This document shows positions 33,732 to 40,027 of a stretch of DNA of 40,027 nucleotides, piece after piece (positions within the stretch are counted from its first letter, which is position 1; each line of letters starts with the position of its first letter). Under the pieces are notes generated by a model that was given only the letters and a program-made list of their open reading frames with translations, was not told the DNA's origin and made no database searches. Position numbers and translations under genes: made by a program. Source of the stretch: CAZCVI01 sp964502145 (GTDB lineage Bacteria; Acidobacteriota; Aminicenantia; UBA2199); contig CAZCVI010000069.1 in NCBI GenBank assembly GCA_964502145.1, positions 1 through 40,027 of the forward strand, in the 5' to 3' direction.

Positions 33732-33898
33732 CAGAAAATTACTCAATTCATTGAGAAAATTACTGTTATGTTCGAGAAATTTTCTTTAATATTACAGTAA
33801 TTTTCTATTATATTTGAGAAAATTACTTGAATCATAAAGAAAATTACTGCATCATTCGAGCTATTTCTTCATGATTTGAGAAAATTACTGCAACGATG
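33732..33898. repeat. 21-bp AT-rich tandem array, eight units
   Basis: Units start at 33732, 33753, 33774, 33795, 33816, 33837, 33858 and 33878. All are 21 bp except one of 20. The core is GAGAAAATTACT; some units carry the form GAAATTTTCT or GTAATTTTCT. The unit is two helical turns, so the cores lie on one face of the DNA. No ORF runs through it. Confidence 0.85.
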
Positions 33899-34361
33899 GC
33901 GCTATATCGTCATGGATGACGGTATGGCTGAAAATATCACGTTTTTTTTGTCATCGATGACATGAATAGGTCAATTTATCACCGTTATTGGTGGCGAATT
34001 AAGAAATTGCCGAAATCATGACCTTCCTACGACAAAATTGCAGAACACTATTCAACGATTTGACTCTATGGGTTAAAAATCACGTTATTCATGCTCTGGC
34101 GACCCACGGGTGGCCATGGTGGGCTCCAAGCTGAAACCATGCCCCAAGTGGACGAATTTTCTCCAATAACGGCAATTTTTCATTTTCTGGGCTTCAAGAA
34201 TTACCAATTCTTTATTATTTCCAAGCTGTTTTGGCAAAAAAACCTGTACAAATAAATATTTTCACGGTAAAAGGAGATCATCGTGGGAATTATTCATGTA
34301 AAATAAATAAAAGCGCACTGGCGAGACGAAAAATGGATTCACCGCCACGTTTCTGAAAAGA

Positions 34362-34457
34362 CTGGACTATCAGGACATTCTGGACCAACTGGACTTTCCA
34401 AAACCTTTGAATTTTGTCCAGCTTGTCCAGTAAGTCCAGTGCGTCCAGAAAGTCCAG
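34362..34457. repeat. 9-nt-period array with inverted halves (array D)
   Basis: CTGGAC-type hexamers (one CAGGAC) start at 34362, 34371, 34380 and 34389. The complementary GTCCAG starts at 34416, 34425, 34434, 34443 and 34452. All steps are exactly nine. The 21-nt centre is AT-rich. The transcript could form a long hairpin with a 6-paired/3-unpaired rhythm. Confidence 0.85.
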
Positions 34458-34519
34458 CTTGCCATTATTATCCATGGTGCTTTTTAAAAATGGCTATCAA
34501 AAGACTTGGGATAGAGAAT

Positions 34520-34849
34520 TCAACTCCGTGGAAATGAGAAGGAATGATTTTCATGGAGAATGGAACTATACGATTTCTTCCAAGAAATTCGCCCAAAATT
34601 ACATTCACGTTCATTGACAAAATCCACCTTTAGCTTGGCGATGATCTCTTGAATTGGGGATAAAAAATCCTGATTTTGATGAACAAAAAAATCAAGGTCA
34701 TCGGAATATCGGTGGTCCAGATAAAAGCGACTCAAGGCGGTTCCGCCGGTAAGATAAAAATTTTGGTTCTCCATGATTTGAAATACGCCATCCTGCAAAG
34801 CGTAAAGGTCTTTATCCCAAAACATGGTACGCAGATTTTCTTTATTCAT
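34520..34849 (-). pseudogene. Truncated AbiEii/AbiGii-type nucleotidyltransferase
   Basis: 109 codons from an ATG. The N-terminal part matches AbiEii toxins: a leading helix, then YLTGGTALSRFYLDHRYSDD followed by LDFFVHQ, which is the GG[ST]-x9-D-x-D nucleotidyltransferase motif with its metal-binding acids. Full-length proteins are usually over 200 aa; this one loses similarity after about residue 85, and the last 25 residues look frame-shifted. It is therefore likely a truncated, inactive gene. No AbiEi-type antitoxin gene is adjacent. A GTG directly before the ATG is an alternative start. Confidence 0.65.
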
Positions 34850-34928
34850 CACTCTAATTCTAACAGAAAACAGTTTTAAATAAAAGAGGTCAGGGAAAAA
34901 AGCAGTAAAAGAGAGGTCTGAAAAATAG

Positions 34929-34960
34929 GGGGCGTATTACCATACACCATCCGCCCCTAC
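34929..34960. repeat. REP-like GC-rich palindrome
   Basis: GGGGCG (34929-34934) and CGCCCC (34952-34957), followed by TAC, with an inner GTAT...ATAC pairing. It resembles the palindrome at 17893-17918. It lies eight bases after the TPR gene stop on the minus strand. Confidence 0.5.
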
Positions 34961-34968
34961 TGGACCGA

Positions 34969-35817
34969 TCAATGTTCTGAAAGCGCGTTTATAAAATTTT
35001 CTGGCATAGGAAGCTTTAAGAGTTGGTAAATTCGTTCCGAATCTTTCAGGTATTTTGAGGCTTCTTTCGATTGACCCAGTTTGGAATACACAAGGCCGAT
35101 ATTACCAAGTACAGCCGCATATTTTTTTTCATTCCCGGATTTCTTATATATGGTCTCTGCTCTTTGCCAATGAAATAATGCCTTTTCGAAATCGGAAAAT
35201 TTATTGTACATCTCACCCAAGTCAAAATGGATGCCAGCTTTATCATCTTTTCGCACGGTGGCTTTTAATACCCTCTGGAGGAACTCGATTCTCTTTTGTT
35301 CCTCCTGTCCTCCCGGTTCAAGATTCTCTATATCCCGGTGAAACTCTTGATCATCGGTAAACGAACCGGAAAAATGGGTGAAATGGTAAAAATCGGGTGC
35401 TTTTAACTTGATGCGGTCTTCCACTTCCGGTGGACAAATAATCACACACTTCAAAGCTCTGGAGGAAAAGTATTCCCGGCCTAAATTTAAAGCTCTGGTG
35501 AGCCGTTCCAATTCATCTTCAAAGGAAGAAGGATTCTTATAGTAATCTTCAAAAGGAAATTTACAGATAATATATAGTGTGTCCACAGAGAATATACCTG
35601 ACCTAAAGATGGTTTGAAGCGGCACGTAATCGGAATCGGGAATGGAAATTCCGGCAATGGGAAATTGACTGGAAAATTCGCCAGTTATTTTTTCAATCAG
35701 AAAACGTTCCACAGCTTCTGTGTTGCAAGAAAGGAAAATCAGCACTCCTTGTTGCCGGCGCAGACGGATATTCGCAAACAGTTTGGTGAATTGGAGTTCA
35801 TCTGGTTCGGGAAGCAC
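34969..35817 (-). CDS. TPR protein paired with a P-loop ATPase
   Basis: 282 aa. The N-terminal half (about 1-185) is an alpha/beta region with LRRQQGVLIFLSCNTEAVERFL and SSRALKCVIICPPEVEDRIK, for which I recognise no named domain. The C-terminal half holds about two to three tetratricopeptide repeats: AGIHFDLGEMYNKFSDFEKALFHW and YAAVLGNIGLVYSKLGQSKE with the canonical G-x-x-Y and A-x-x-Y spacing (quoted in part). It starts with GTG seven bases after AAGGA, 12 bases downstream of the ATPase fragment. The pair is likely one transcription unit. Function unknown; a STAND-like two-component module is possible. Confidence 0.7.
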   Translation of the reverse strand: MLPEPDELQFTKLFANIRLRRQQGVLIFLSCNTEAVERFLIEKITGEFSSQFPIAGISIPDSDYVPLQTIFRSGIFSVDTLYIICKFPFEDYYKNPSSFEDELERLTRALNLGREYFSSRALKCVIICPPEVEDRIKLKAPDFYHFTHFSGSFTDDQEFHRDIENLEPGGQEEQKRIEFLQRVLKATVRKDDKAGIHFDLGEMYNKFSDFEKALFHWQRAETIYKKSGNEKKYAAVLGNIGLVYSKLGQSKEASKYLKDSERIYQLLKLPMPENFINALSEH

Positions 35818-35829
35818 GTGTTATTCCTT

Positions 35830-36279
35830 TTATCGCGGGTTGGCTGCAATGATCTGCTTCCGTTCTTCCAAAAGACTTTCCAGAATGGGGTTCACACTAT
35901 ACCACACCTCATCGTTAATATATTCCAAAATATAAAGGCCTTGAAGTAATTCCAGGCGTTTTTCATCCAGATCACCGGAAAATTTTTTATTGCTGTCGAT
36001 TTCGATAAGGATTTCTTTTTGCGAACGTCTCAACGGCCTGGACATACTTATCCTGAATTCTTTTACCGCATTTTCAACGTCCTTTTCGCTGATGGATTTT
36101 CCTGCCAAGATCACCGCTTCCAAAGAATCCAGAACATCTATTTTTATTATCTCAAACCGCCCGCGTATTTCAGGGTCAAAGATGAATTTATTTAATTCAG
36201 TGGATTTGCCATTCCCAGAATGACCCCCAAATAAAACTTTGCGACCAGGCTTATATCTGAGAAATTCAGCCTTTATCAA
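35830..36279 (-). pseudogene. Internally deleted P-loop ATPase
   Basis: The sequence reads GRKVLFGGHSGNGKSTELNK (Walker A) and then FEIIKIDVLDSLE, the strand after the P-loop. It then jumps to GKSISEKDVENAVKEFRISM, which in related ATPases lies near the end of the AAA module. Walker B, sensor and lid regions are missing, an estimated loss of 200 or more residues. The only in-frame start is a TTG at 36279, but the reading frame upstream (to about 36365) still gives family-like residues (FHCFYIETDRKEINL) with no ATG. So both an internal deletion and a missing start suggest decay. It is followed by its TPR partner. Confidence 0.65.
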
Positions 36280-36832
36280 GTTTATTTCCTTTCTGTCGGT
36301 TTCAATATAAAAACAATGAAAGCCAAAACGTTTTTTATTTAAAATCGTATCCGGTTTTTAACTTGGGTCTGTTTCCAGCTTCTACTTCCAATTACTGTTG
36401 TATTTTAAACAGGTGGATTGGGTACGTTCCGGTTCATTGAGTGCTGGTAGTCCCTCTGAACTCTTCATTATAGAAAGATTTCCATGAAATAGTCATAGAT
36501 ATTTCGGGGTGTCGCAAAATAAGACGATAACAAGAGAGTACTTTTGTGCCCATTTTTGCTAACACCCTTAACGGGTGCAGTTGAAAGTGGTTTTTATTAC
36601 TGTTGTATTTTAAGACGTTTTGTTTTAACTCGAAGGGTAAACAAGTCCATAGGTTGTCTTACTAAGTTGGGTCGCAGAAGCTTAAAAAGACAGTGTTTAC
36701 AGCATTGGGACAGAAACCCTAGCGCTTCACCATGGCGATTATGTGAGCAGAACTTTGCTGGCATTGATCTTGTTATTAATACTTATTGAAACCGTTTTAT
36801 GACAATAATATTTTATTAAAAAAGAGGCAATT
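36280..36832. other. Intergenic region before the RiPP precursor
   Basis: 553 nt. It contains the 5' tail of the decayed ATPase frame, an 18-bp direct repeat (attactgttgtattttaa at 36391-36408 and 36596-36613), and a small CACCC/GGGTG hairpin near 36564. An 81-aa plus-strand reading frame at 36544-36789 has no ribosome-binding site or recognisable motif and is not called. Confidence 0.5.
36786..36814 (+). promoter_or_regulatory. Weak promoter candidate for the RiPP precursor
   Basis: TTGAAA (36786-36791), a 17-bp spacer, then TATTTT (36809-36814). The start would be near 36821, just before the GAGG ribosome-binding site. AT-rich context lowers confidence. Confidence 0.3.
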
Positions 36833-37012
36833 ATGAAAACGAAAGTTCTGAAAGAGAAGAGATTAACTTTGAATAAAATTTCCATTGCACGGTTGGATAA
36901 TAATGGAATGGACCAGGTCAAGGGGGGTATTCAGAATATCACTCACAATTTTACTCCTCAACAGTATTATTTGCAAAACCGCTATGGTCAAATCGTGCGT
37001 CAGTATAGATGA
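36833..37012 (+). CDS. GG-leader RiPP precursor, class I lanthipeptide-type leader
   Basis: 59 aa. The leader reads KEKRLTLNKISIARLDNNGM then DQVKGG. It closely fits the K-x-L-x-L-x-K-x-[ST]-I-A-x-L...M-x-x-V-x-GG leaders of class I lanthipeptide/natural-product precursors known in Bacteroidetes and Aminicenantes. A double-glycine site sits at residues 31-32. In this frame the core is IQNITHNFTPQQYYLQNRYG and seven more residues, with no cysteine and few Ser/Thr, so it cannot form lanthionines. GAGG lies at 36824-36827, five bases before the ATG. No LanB, LanC, peptidase/transporter or other maturation gene is in the window. A run of six G's directly codes the GG and could be a slip site (see findings). 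Confidence 0.75.
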   Translation: MKTKVLKEKRLTLNKISIARLDNNGMDQVKGGIQNITHNFTPQQYYLQNRYGQIVRQYR

Positions 37013-37026
37013 CCCTTGCTACTGTC

Positions 37027-37058
37027 CCGACTGAAGGAGTGCGGATAACTTTTTTTTT
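37027..37058 (+). terminator. Possible intrinsic terminator after the precursor
   Basis: CCGACT (37027-37032) pairs imperfectly with AGTGCGG (37038-37044). A few bases later a run of nine T's (37050-37058) follows. The stem is short and has a bulge. Confidence 0.35.
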
Positions 37059-37117
37059 GCTTTAAAAGGATTTGAATTGCTTGAAAGCCGTGATGGTTCG
37101 GCCTGGATACGGCATAG

Positions 37118-37606
37118 CCAAGGTCTCACGATTACCGTCTGCAAGAATCCACTATCGCGATTCCACCGCTAAGAGAACGAATAGAAGATATTCTACCGCT
37201 GTTCAACCATATGATAAATGTCTATAATCAGGTATACCATAAGGAGGTTTCGCGTATCAGCCGGGAAGCGGAACACTTTCTGCTGAATTATTTATGGCCA
37301 GGCAACATCCGGGAATTAAAAAACACGGTAAAAAGTATTATCCCTTTTAAAACAACGGATACAATCGAATCGAACGATCTGTCCACATCTATCATGCGAG
37401 TGCTGGGCGACGGGCAAAATAAGCTGATCACACTTGAAGAAAATGAAAGTGAATATATCCTCAAAGTATTAAAAATTACGGACTTCAATATCACACGAAC
37501 AGCAGAAATCCTGGGGGTTACCCGAGGCCGGGTGTACAGGAAAATAAACCATCTGGATCTAGGTATCAACGATGAAAAGATGGAAGTTGGGATGTTAGGA
37601 AGTTAA
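37118..37606 (+). pseudogene. 3' remnant of a sigma-54-dependent activator (NtrC family)
   Basis: The frame opens after a stop at 37115. From 37127 it reads HDYRLQESTIAIPPLRERIE, then DILPLF, equivalent to the conserved D-L-Y-x-R-L...LPPLRERxEDI region of NtrC-type AAA domains but with residues lost in the DLYYRL part. It then gives FLLNYLWPGNIRELKN (the WPGN-RELxN motif) and a C-terminal Fis-type helix-turn-helix, NITRTAEILGVTRGRVYRKI. The ATPase Walker motifs and N-terminal domain are absent, so it cannot act as an activator. An ATG at 37211 is internal. A separate short open stretch just upstream (about 37060-37165, other frame) is unidentified. Confidence 0.75.
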
Positions 37607-37611
37607 GAAGT

Positions 37612-37691
37612 TAGAAAAAAGAAAAAAAAGGTGAGCGGGTGAGAAAGAGAGGGAATTTGTTTACCACTCTACTTACTCACCCGCTCACCTT
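37612..37691 (-). terminator. Intrinsic terminator of the S46 peptidase gene
   Basis: A perfect 16-bp stem: AAGGTGAGCGGGTGAG (37628-37643) against CTCACCCGCTCACCTT (37676-37691), with a 32-nt loop. On the minus strand the stem is followed by an eight-T run (TTTTTTTTC). It lies twelve bases after the S46 stop. On the plus strand no T-run follows. Confidence 0.85.
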
Positions 37692-37702
37692 ACGGTACAT
37701 AT

Positions 37703-39850
37703 TTATTGAATGCCCATTTCTTTGAGAATAAAATTGGCATTGGATAATTTTTCGGTGATGAAGAGAACGTAACGGATATCCACGGAGATGGTTCGTTGCA
37801 GTTTCTCATCATATTGCCAGTCACCGGTCATGGCCTCGTAATTGCCGTCGAAAGCAATCCCGATGAGTTCACCTTTGGCGTTCATCACGGGGCTACCGCT
37901 GTTCCCACCAGTGATATCGCATTTGTGGGTGAACGCGACTGGCACATCATTTAATGTGGCATCTTTCCAAATCCCGTAATCTTTCTTTTGATACAGCTCT
38001 TTTAACGCGGCAGGCACGATGAAGGGGTCTTCCCCTGTCTCTTTTTCCATCACGCCTTTGAGGGTGGTGATATAATTGTAAGAAACGGCATCTCTGGGAC
38101 TGTATCCGGCCACATCACCATAGGTAAAACGAATAGTGCTGTTGGCATCGGGATAGAGACTGGAACCTTTCCACGCATAAATCGCATCAATGTATTTTTT
38201 TCTCAAATCACTGATGCGGGCCATGAATTCCTCGTTGGTCTTTTTGCTCTCTTCATTCTCCGGGTAAAGATTTTTAGCCAGGATAAGGAAGGGATCATTC
38301 AGTGCATCGAGTTCTTTGGAACTTTTTTTGAAGAGAGATTTGGCCAATTCCACATCGTTTAATTTGGAATTCTTATAGGCTTCATTTATGTATTGATCGA
38401 TTGTTTTGGTTTTGTCATTAAGAATGGGGGCCAATCCTTTGATAGGTGTATTTTCGGGCAATTGTGCCGCAGCAGTGAGGGATTTTTTGAACAGGGCCTT
38501 ATCGGCAGGCTCATAATAACTGAGGTAAACATATTCCAATCGTGAAACGGTCCGCTCAATGTCTTGTTCGGAAAAATACGGGTCGCGATCTTTGAGGGGT
38601 TTTTCCCTTTCTTTGACTGTGTAATAAATGTTTTGGGCGATAGAGATCATATTGCCACTCAATCCACCGAAGAGGCCAAGAATGTTGTCCCGTTCTCGGA
38701 TTTGCTTTTGTTTGTCATACAATTTTTTTGTCTCATCAAAGATAGTCCCATATTTTTGCATTAGCTTCGCATCTTTCTGGAGGAACGCCATCATATCTTT
38801 TTCAAAATCCAGTTTCTTTTGCAGGAAGTTGCTGCTTTTCATGCCGTCTACTTTGCCCTGCATATTTTTCATAGTATTAGCCAGTCCTTTGATCAGGTTG
38901 GCTACCTTCATTTTGGCTTCAATGGAATCCTTTTCAAACGATTCCAGCAATGTGATGATCTCGCCGAAGAGTTTGATGTTGGTGGGGTATTGGAAACTGA
39001 AATTATATTCCACGGAATCGGAGTTCCGGTAGCGGGTGGTATTGCCGGGGTAACCGATAATAAAGGTAAAATCACCCTCTTTGATGCTATCGTTAGAGGC
39101 TTTTAACCAATACTTCGATTTATAGGGCACATTTTCCTTGTTGTATTTTCGACCGGAACCATCTGGAGCCATATAGACGCGCATAAAGGAGAAATCAGCA
39201 CAATGGCGGGGCCACATCCAGTTATCTATTTCACCGCCGTAGTTACCCACGGATGCGGGGGGAACATACACGACGCGAATGTCATCGAAACGTTTGTGAA
39301 CGAACTGGATGTATTGTTTCCCTTCGTACATGGCAACGATTTCGGCTACGATATCTGTTTTCCCTTTTTCGATTTGATTGGTCATTTGCTTAATTTCGCG
39401 ATCAATTTCTTTTTGGCGTTTTTCTATGTCTGCGATCTTGTCGAAACGGGTGAATTTAGCGGTGACATCTTCCATGGATTGGAGAACTTGGGCGGAGTAA
39501 CCGGGGGCTTCAATCTCTTCTTCATAGGTTTTGGCTAGAAATCCACTGGCGATCAAATCGGTCTCTTTTAAACGGGCGGAAGCGCCCTGCACGGCTCCAA
39601 AAGCCACGTGATGATTGGTCAAGAGCAGGCCATTGGGTGAAACGAGCTCGGCAGTACCGCCGCCCAACTGCACAATAGCGTTCACAATAGAGGGATTGCT
39701 GGGATCGTAGATTTTGGCGAGATCAATCTTTAATCCTTTTTGATGCAAATCCAGGTTTTTAATTTGGGTGAGCAGCCACATTCCTTCGTCTCCTGTAATG
39801 AAGAGGCTTAAACACATTAAAACGATAATCATAAAAATGATTTTTTTCAT
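37703..39850 (-). CDS. S46 family dipeptidyl-peptidase, DPP7-like
   Basis: 715-aa secreted serine exopeptidase that removes dipeptides from the N-terminus of peptides, usually periplasmic. A signal peptide covers residues 1 to about 20. The catalytic His is in GLLLTNHHVAFGAVQ (His80/His81), the Asp is probably in NWMWPRHCADFSFMR, and the nucleophile Ser651 is in GGNSGSPVMNAKGEL. Eighteen residues after the Ser is Gly669, equivalent to position 673 of the P. gingivalis enzymes. Gly there is typical of DPP7 (hydrophobic P1), while DPP11 has Arg. Length matches the family (about 700). AAGGAG precedes the ATG, with a promoter upstream and a terminator downstream, so it is monocistronic. It suggests peptide-scavenging metabolism. 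Confidence 0.93.
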   Translation of the reverse strand: MKKIIFMIIVLMCLSLFITGDEGMWLLTQIKNLDLHQKGLKIDLAKIYDPSNPSIVNAIVQLGGGTAELVSPNGLLLTNHHVAFGAVQGASARLKETDLIASGFLAKTYEEEIEAPGYSAQVLQSMEDVTAKFTRFDKIADIEKRQKEIDREIKQMTNQIEKGKTDIVAEIVAMYEGKQYIQFVHKRFDDIRVVYVPPASVGNYGGEIDNWMWPRHCADFSFMRVYMAPDGSGRKYNKENVPYKSKYWLKASNDSIKEGDFTFIIGYPGNTTRYRNSDSVEYNFSFQYPTNIKLFGEIITLLESFEKDSIEAKMKVANLIKGLANTMKNMQGKVDGMKSSNFLQKKLDFEKDMMAFLQKDAKLMQKYGTIFDETKKLYDKQKQIRERDNILGLFGGLSGNMISIAQNIYYTVKEREKPLKDRDPYFSEQDIERTVSRLEYVYLSYYEPADKALFKKSLTAAAQLPENTPIKGLAPILNDKTKTIDQYINEAYKNSKLNDVELAKSLFKKSSKELDALNDPFLILAKNLYPENEESKKTNEEFMARISDLRKKYIDAIYAWKGSSLYPDANSTIRFTYGDVAGYSPRDAVSYNYITTLKGVMEKETGEDPFIVPAALKELYQKKDYGIWKDATLNDVPVAFTHKCDITGGNSGSPVMNAKGELIGIAFDGNYEAMTGDWQYDEKLQRTISVDIRYVLFITEKLSNANFILKEMGIQ

Positions 39851-39933
39851 AACGTCTCCTTCTTTTTTAATTTTTTACATCACTTCTGTATATATTTTCT
39901 ACACATGGCATTTTTGTATGTCCACAAGAAGAA

Positions 39934-39962
39934 AATATAAAACAAAATCGTCCAAATGTCAA
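39934..39962 (-). promoter_or_regulatory. Promoter for the S46 peptidase gene
   Basis: On the minus strand TTGACA (39957-39962), a 17-bp spacer, then TATATT (39934-39939), 84 bases upstream of the ATG. Confidence 0.75.
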
Positions 39963-40027
39963 GAAGAATATAGGTATCTATTCAGTTTTTTGAACGGCAC
40001 CTTCCATTACCGCATTAAAAAAATATC

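Larger units (their letters stand above)
33120..34519. other. 1.4-kb mostly non-coding region
   Basis: There is no intact gene between the motAB promoter and the AbiEii fragment. It holds a decayed coding fragment (33151-33324), a 21-bp tandem array (33732-33898), and palindromic bits such as GTCATCGATGAC at 33950-33961 and the near-copy GTCATGGATGAC at 33909-33920. The 9-nt-period inverted array is at 34362-34457. The base composition and dense short repeats differ from neighbouring coding DNA. No tRNA or attachment site was recognised. Confidence 0.6.

Noticed and set aside
33732..33898. CRISPR array
   Set aside because: Units are contiguous and degenerate with no unique spacers, and no cas gene is present.
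36544..36789. 81-codon ORF before the RiPP precursor
   Set aside because: No ribosome-binding site, no motif, and it spans one copy of the direct repeat and the promoter candidate.

Overview
The window looks like a chromosomal stretch of a Gram-negative-type bacterium with about 45% GC. The mix is NRPS, a GG-leader lanthipeptide-type precursor, an S46 dipeptidyl-peptidase, a propeller/SpoIIE protein, TIR/STAND proteins and AAA-ATPase-like/PD-(D/E)XK proteins. That mix resembles Candidatus Aminicenantes (Acidobacteriota side). This is inference from gene content; no rRNA or other marker is present. Many genes have a clean sigma-70-type promoter (TTGACA, 17 bp, TAAAAT/TATATT), which helps fix operon starts.

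Layout. 1-1178: 22-bp tandem repeat, an HU/IHF-like gene (minus) and a spacer with a 9-nt-period array. 1179-5072: orphan NRPS module (A-T-C) whose adenylation domain carries a B12-binding-like insertion. 5090-7386 (minus): gmd, mannose-phosphate-type cupin and an alpha/beta hydrolase. 7711-9601 (plus): DUF4412-like secreted protein, thioredoxin and a MarR regulator. 9634-12701 (minus): DUF5610-like protein, tsaC and sppA. 13176-13718 (minus): RelB/YafQ-type toxin-antitoxin pair. 13856-14593 (plus): lepB, apparently leaderless. 14596-20790 (minus): 14-repeat propeller fused to a SpoIIE phosphatase, then the tldD/tldE pair. 20928-22532 (minus): B12-binding radical SAM protein.

22768-36280 is an accessory, defence-like stretch, all on the minus strand. 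A promoter at 31021-31049 drives a TIR-ABC ATPase. It is followed by a 1398-aa protein combining a DUF4062/TIR-like domain, a HATPase, a TIR domain, a STAND NTPase and TPRs. Next come a previously unlisted 41-aa ORF and an AAA-ATPase-like/PD-(D/E)XK protein. Upstream lie motA-motB with their own promoter, then 1.4 kb of mostly non-coding DNA (a decayed gene fragment, a 21-bp tandem array, a 9-nt-period inverted array). After that come a truncated AbiEii gene and a P-loop ATPase/TPR pair in which the ATPase is internally deleted.

36833-37606 (plus) holds a short RiPP precursor with a lanthipeptide-type GG leader, followed by the 3' remnant of a sigma-54 activator. 37703-39850 (minus) is an S46 peptidase with a strong terminator and promoter.

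The best candidates for undescribed biology are the TIR-ABC / HATPase-TIR-STAND operon, the B12-like insertion inside the NRPS adenylation domain, the precursor with a Cys-rich +1 frame, and the dispersed exact 9-nt-period arrays at gene boundaries.
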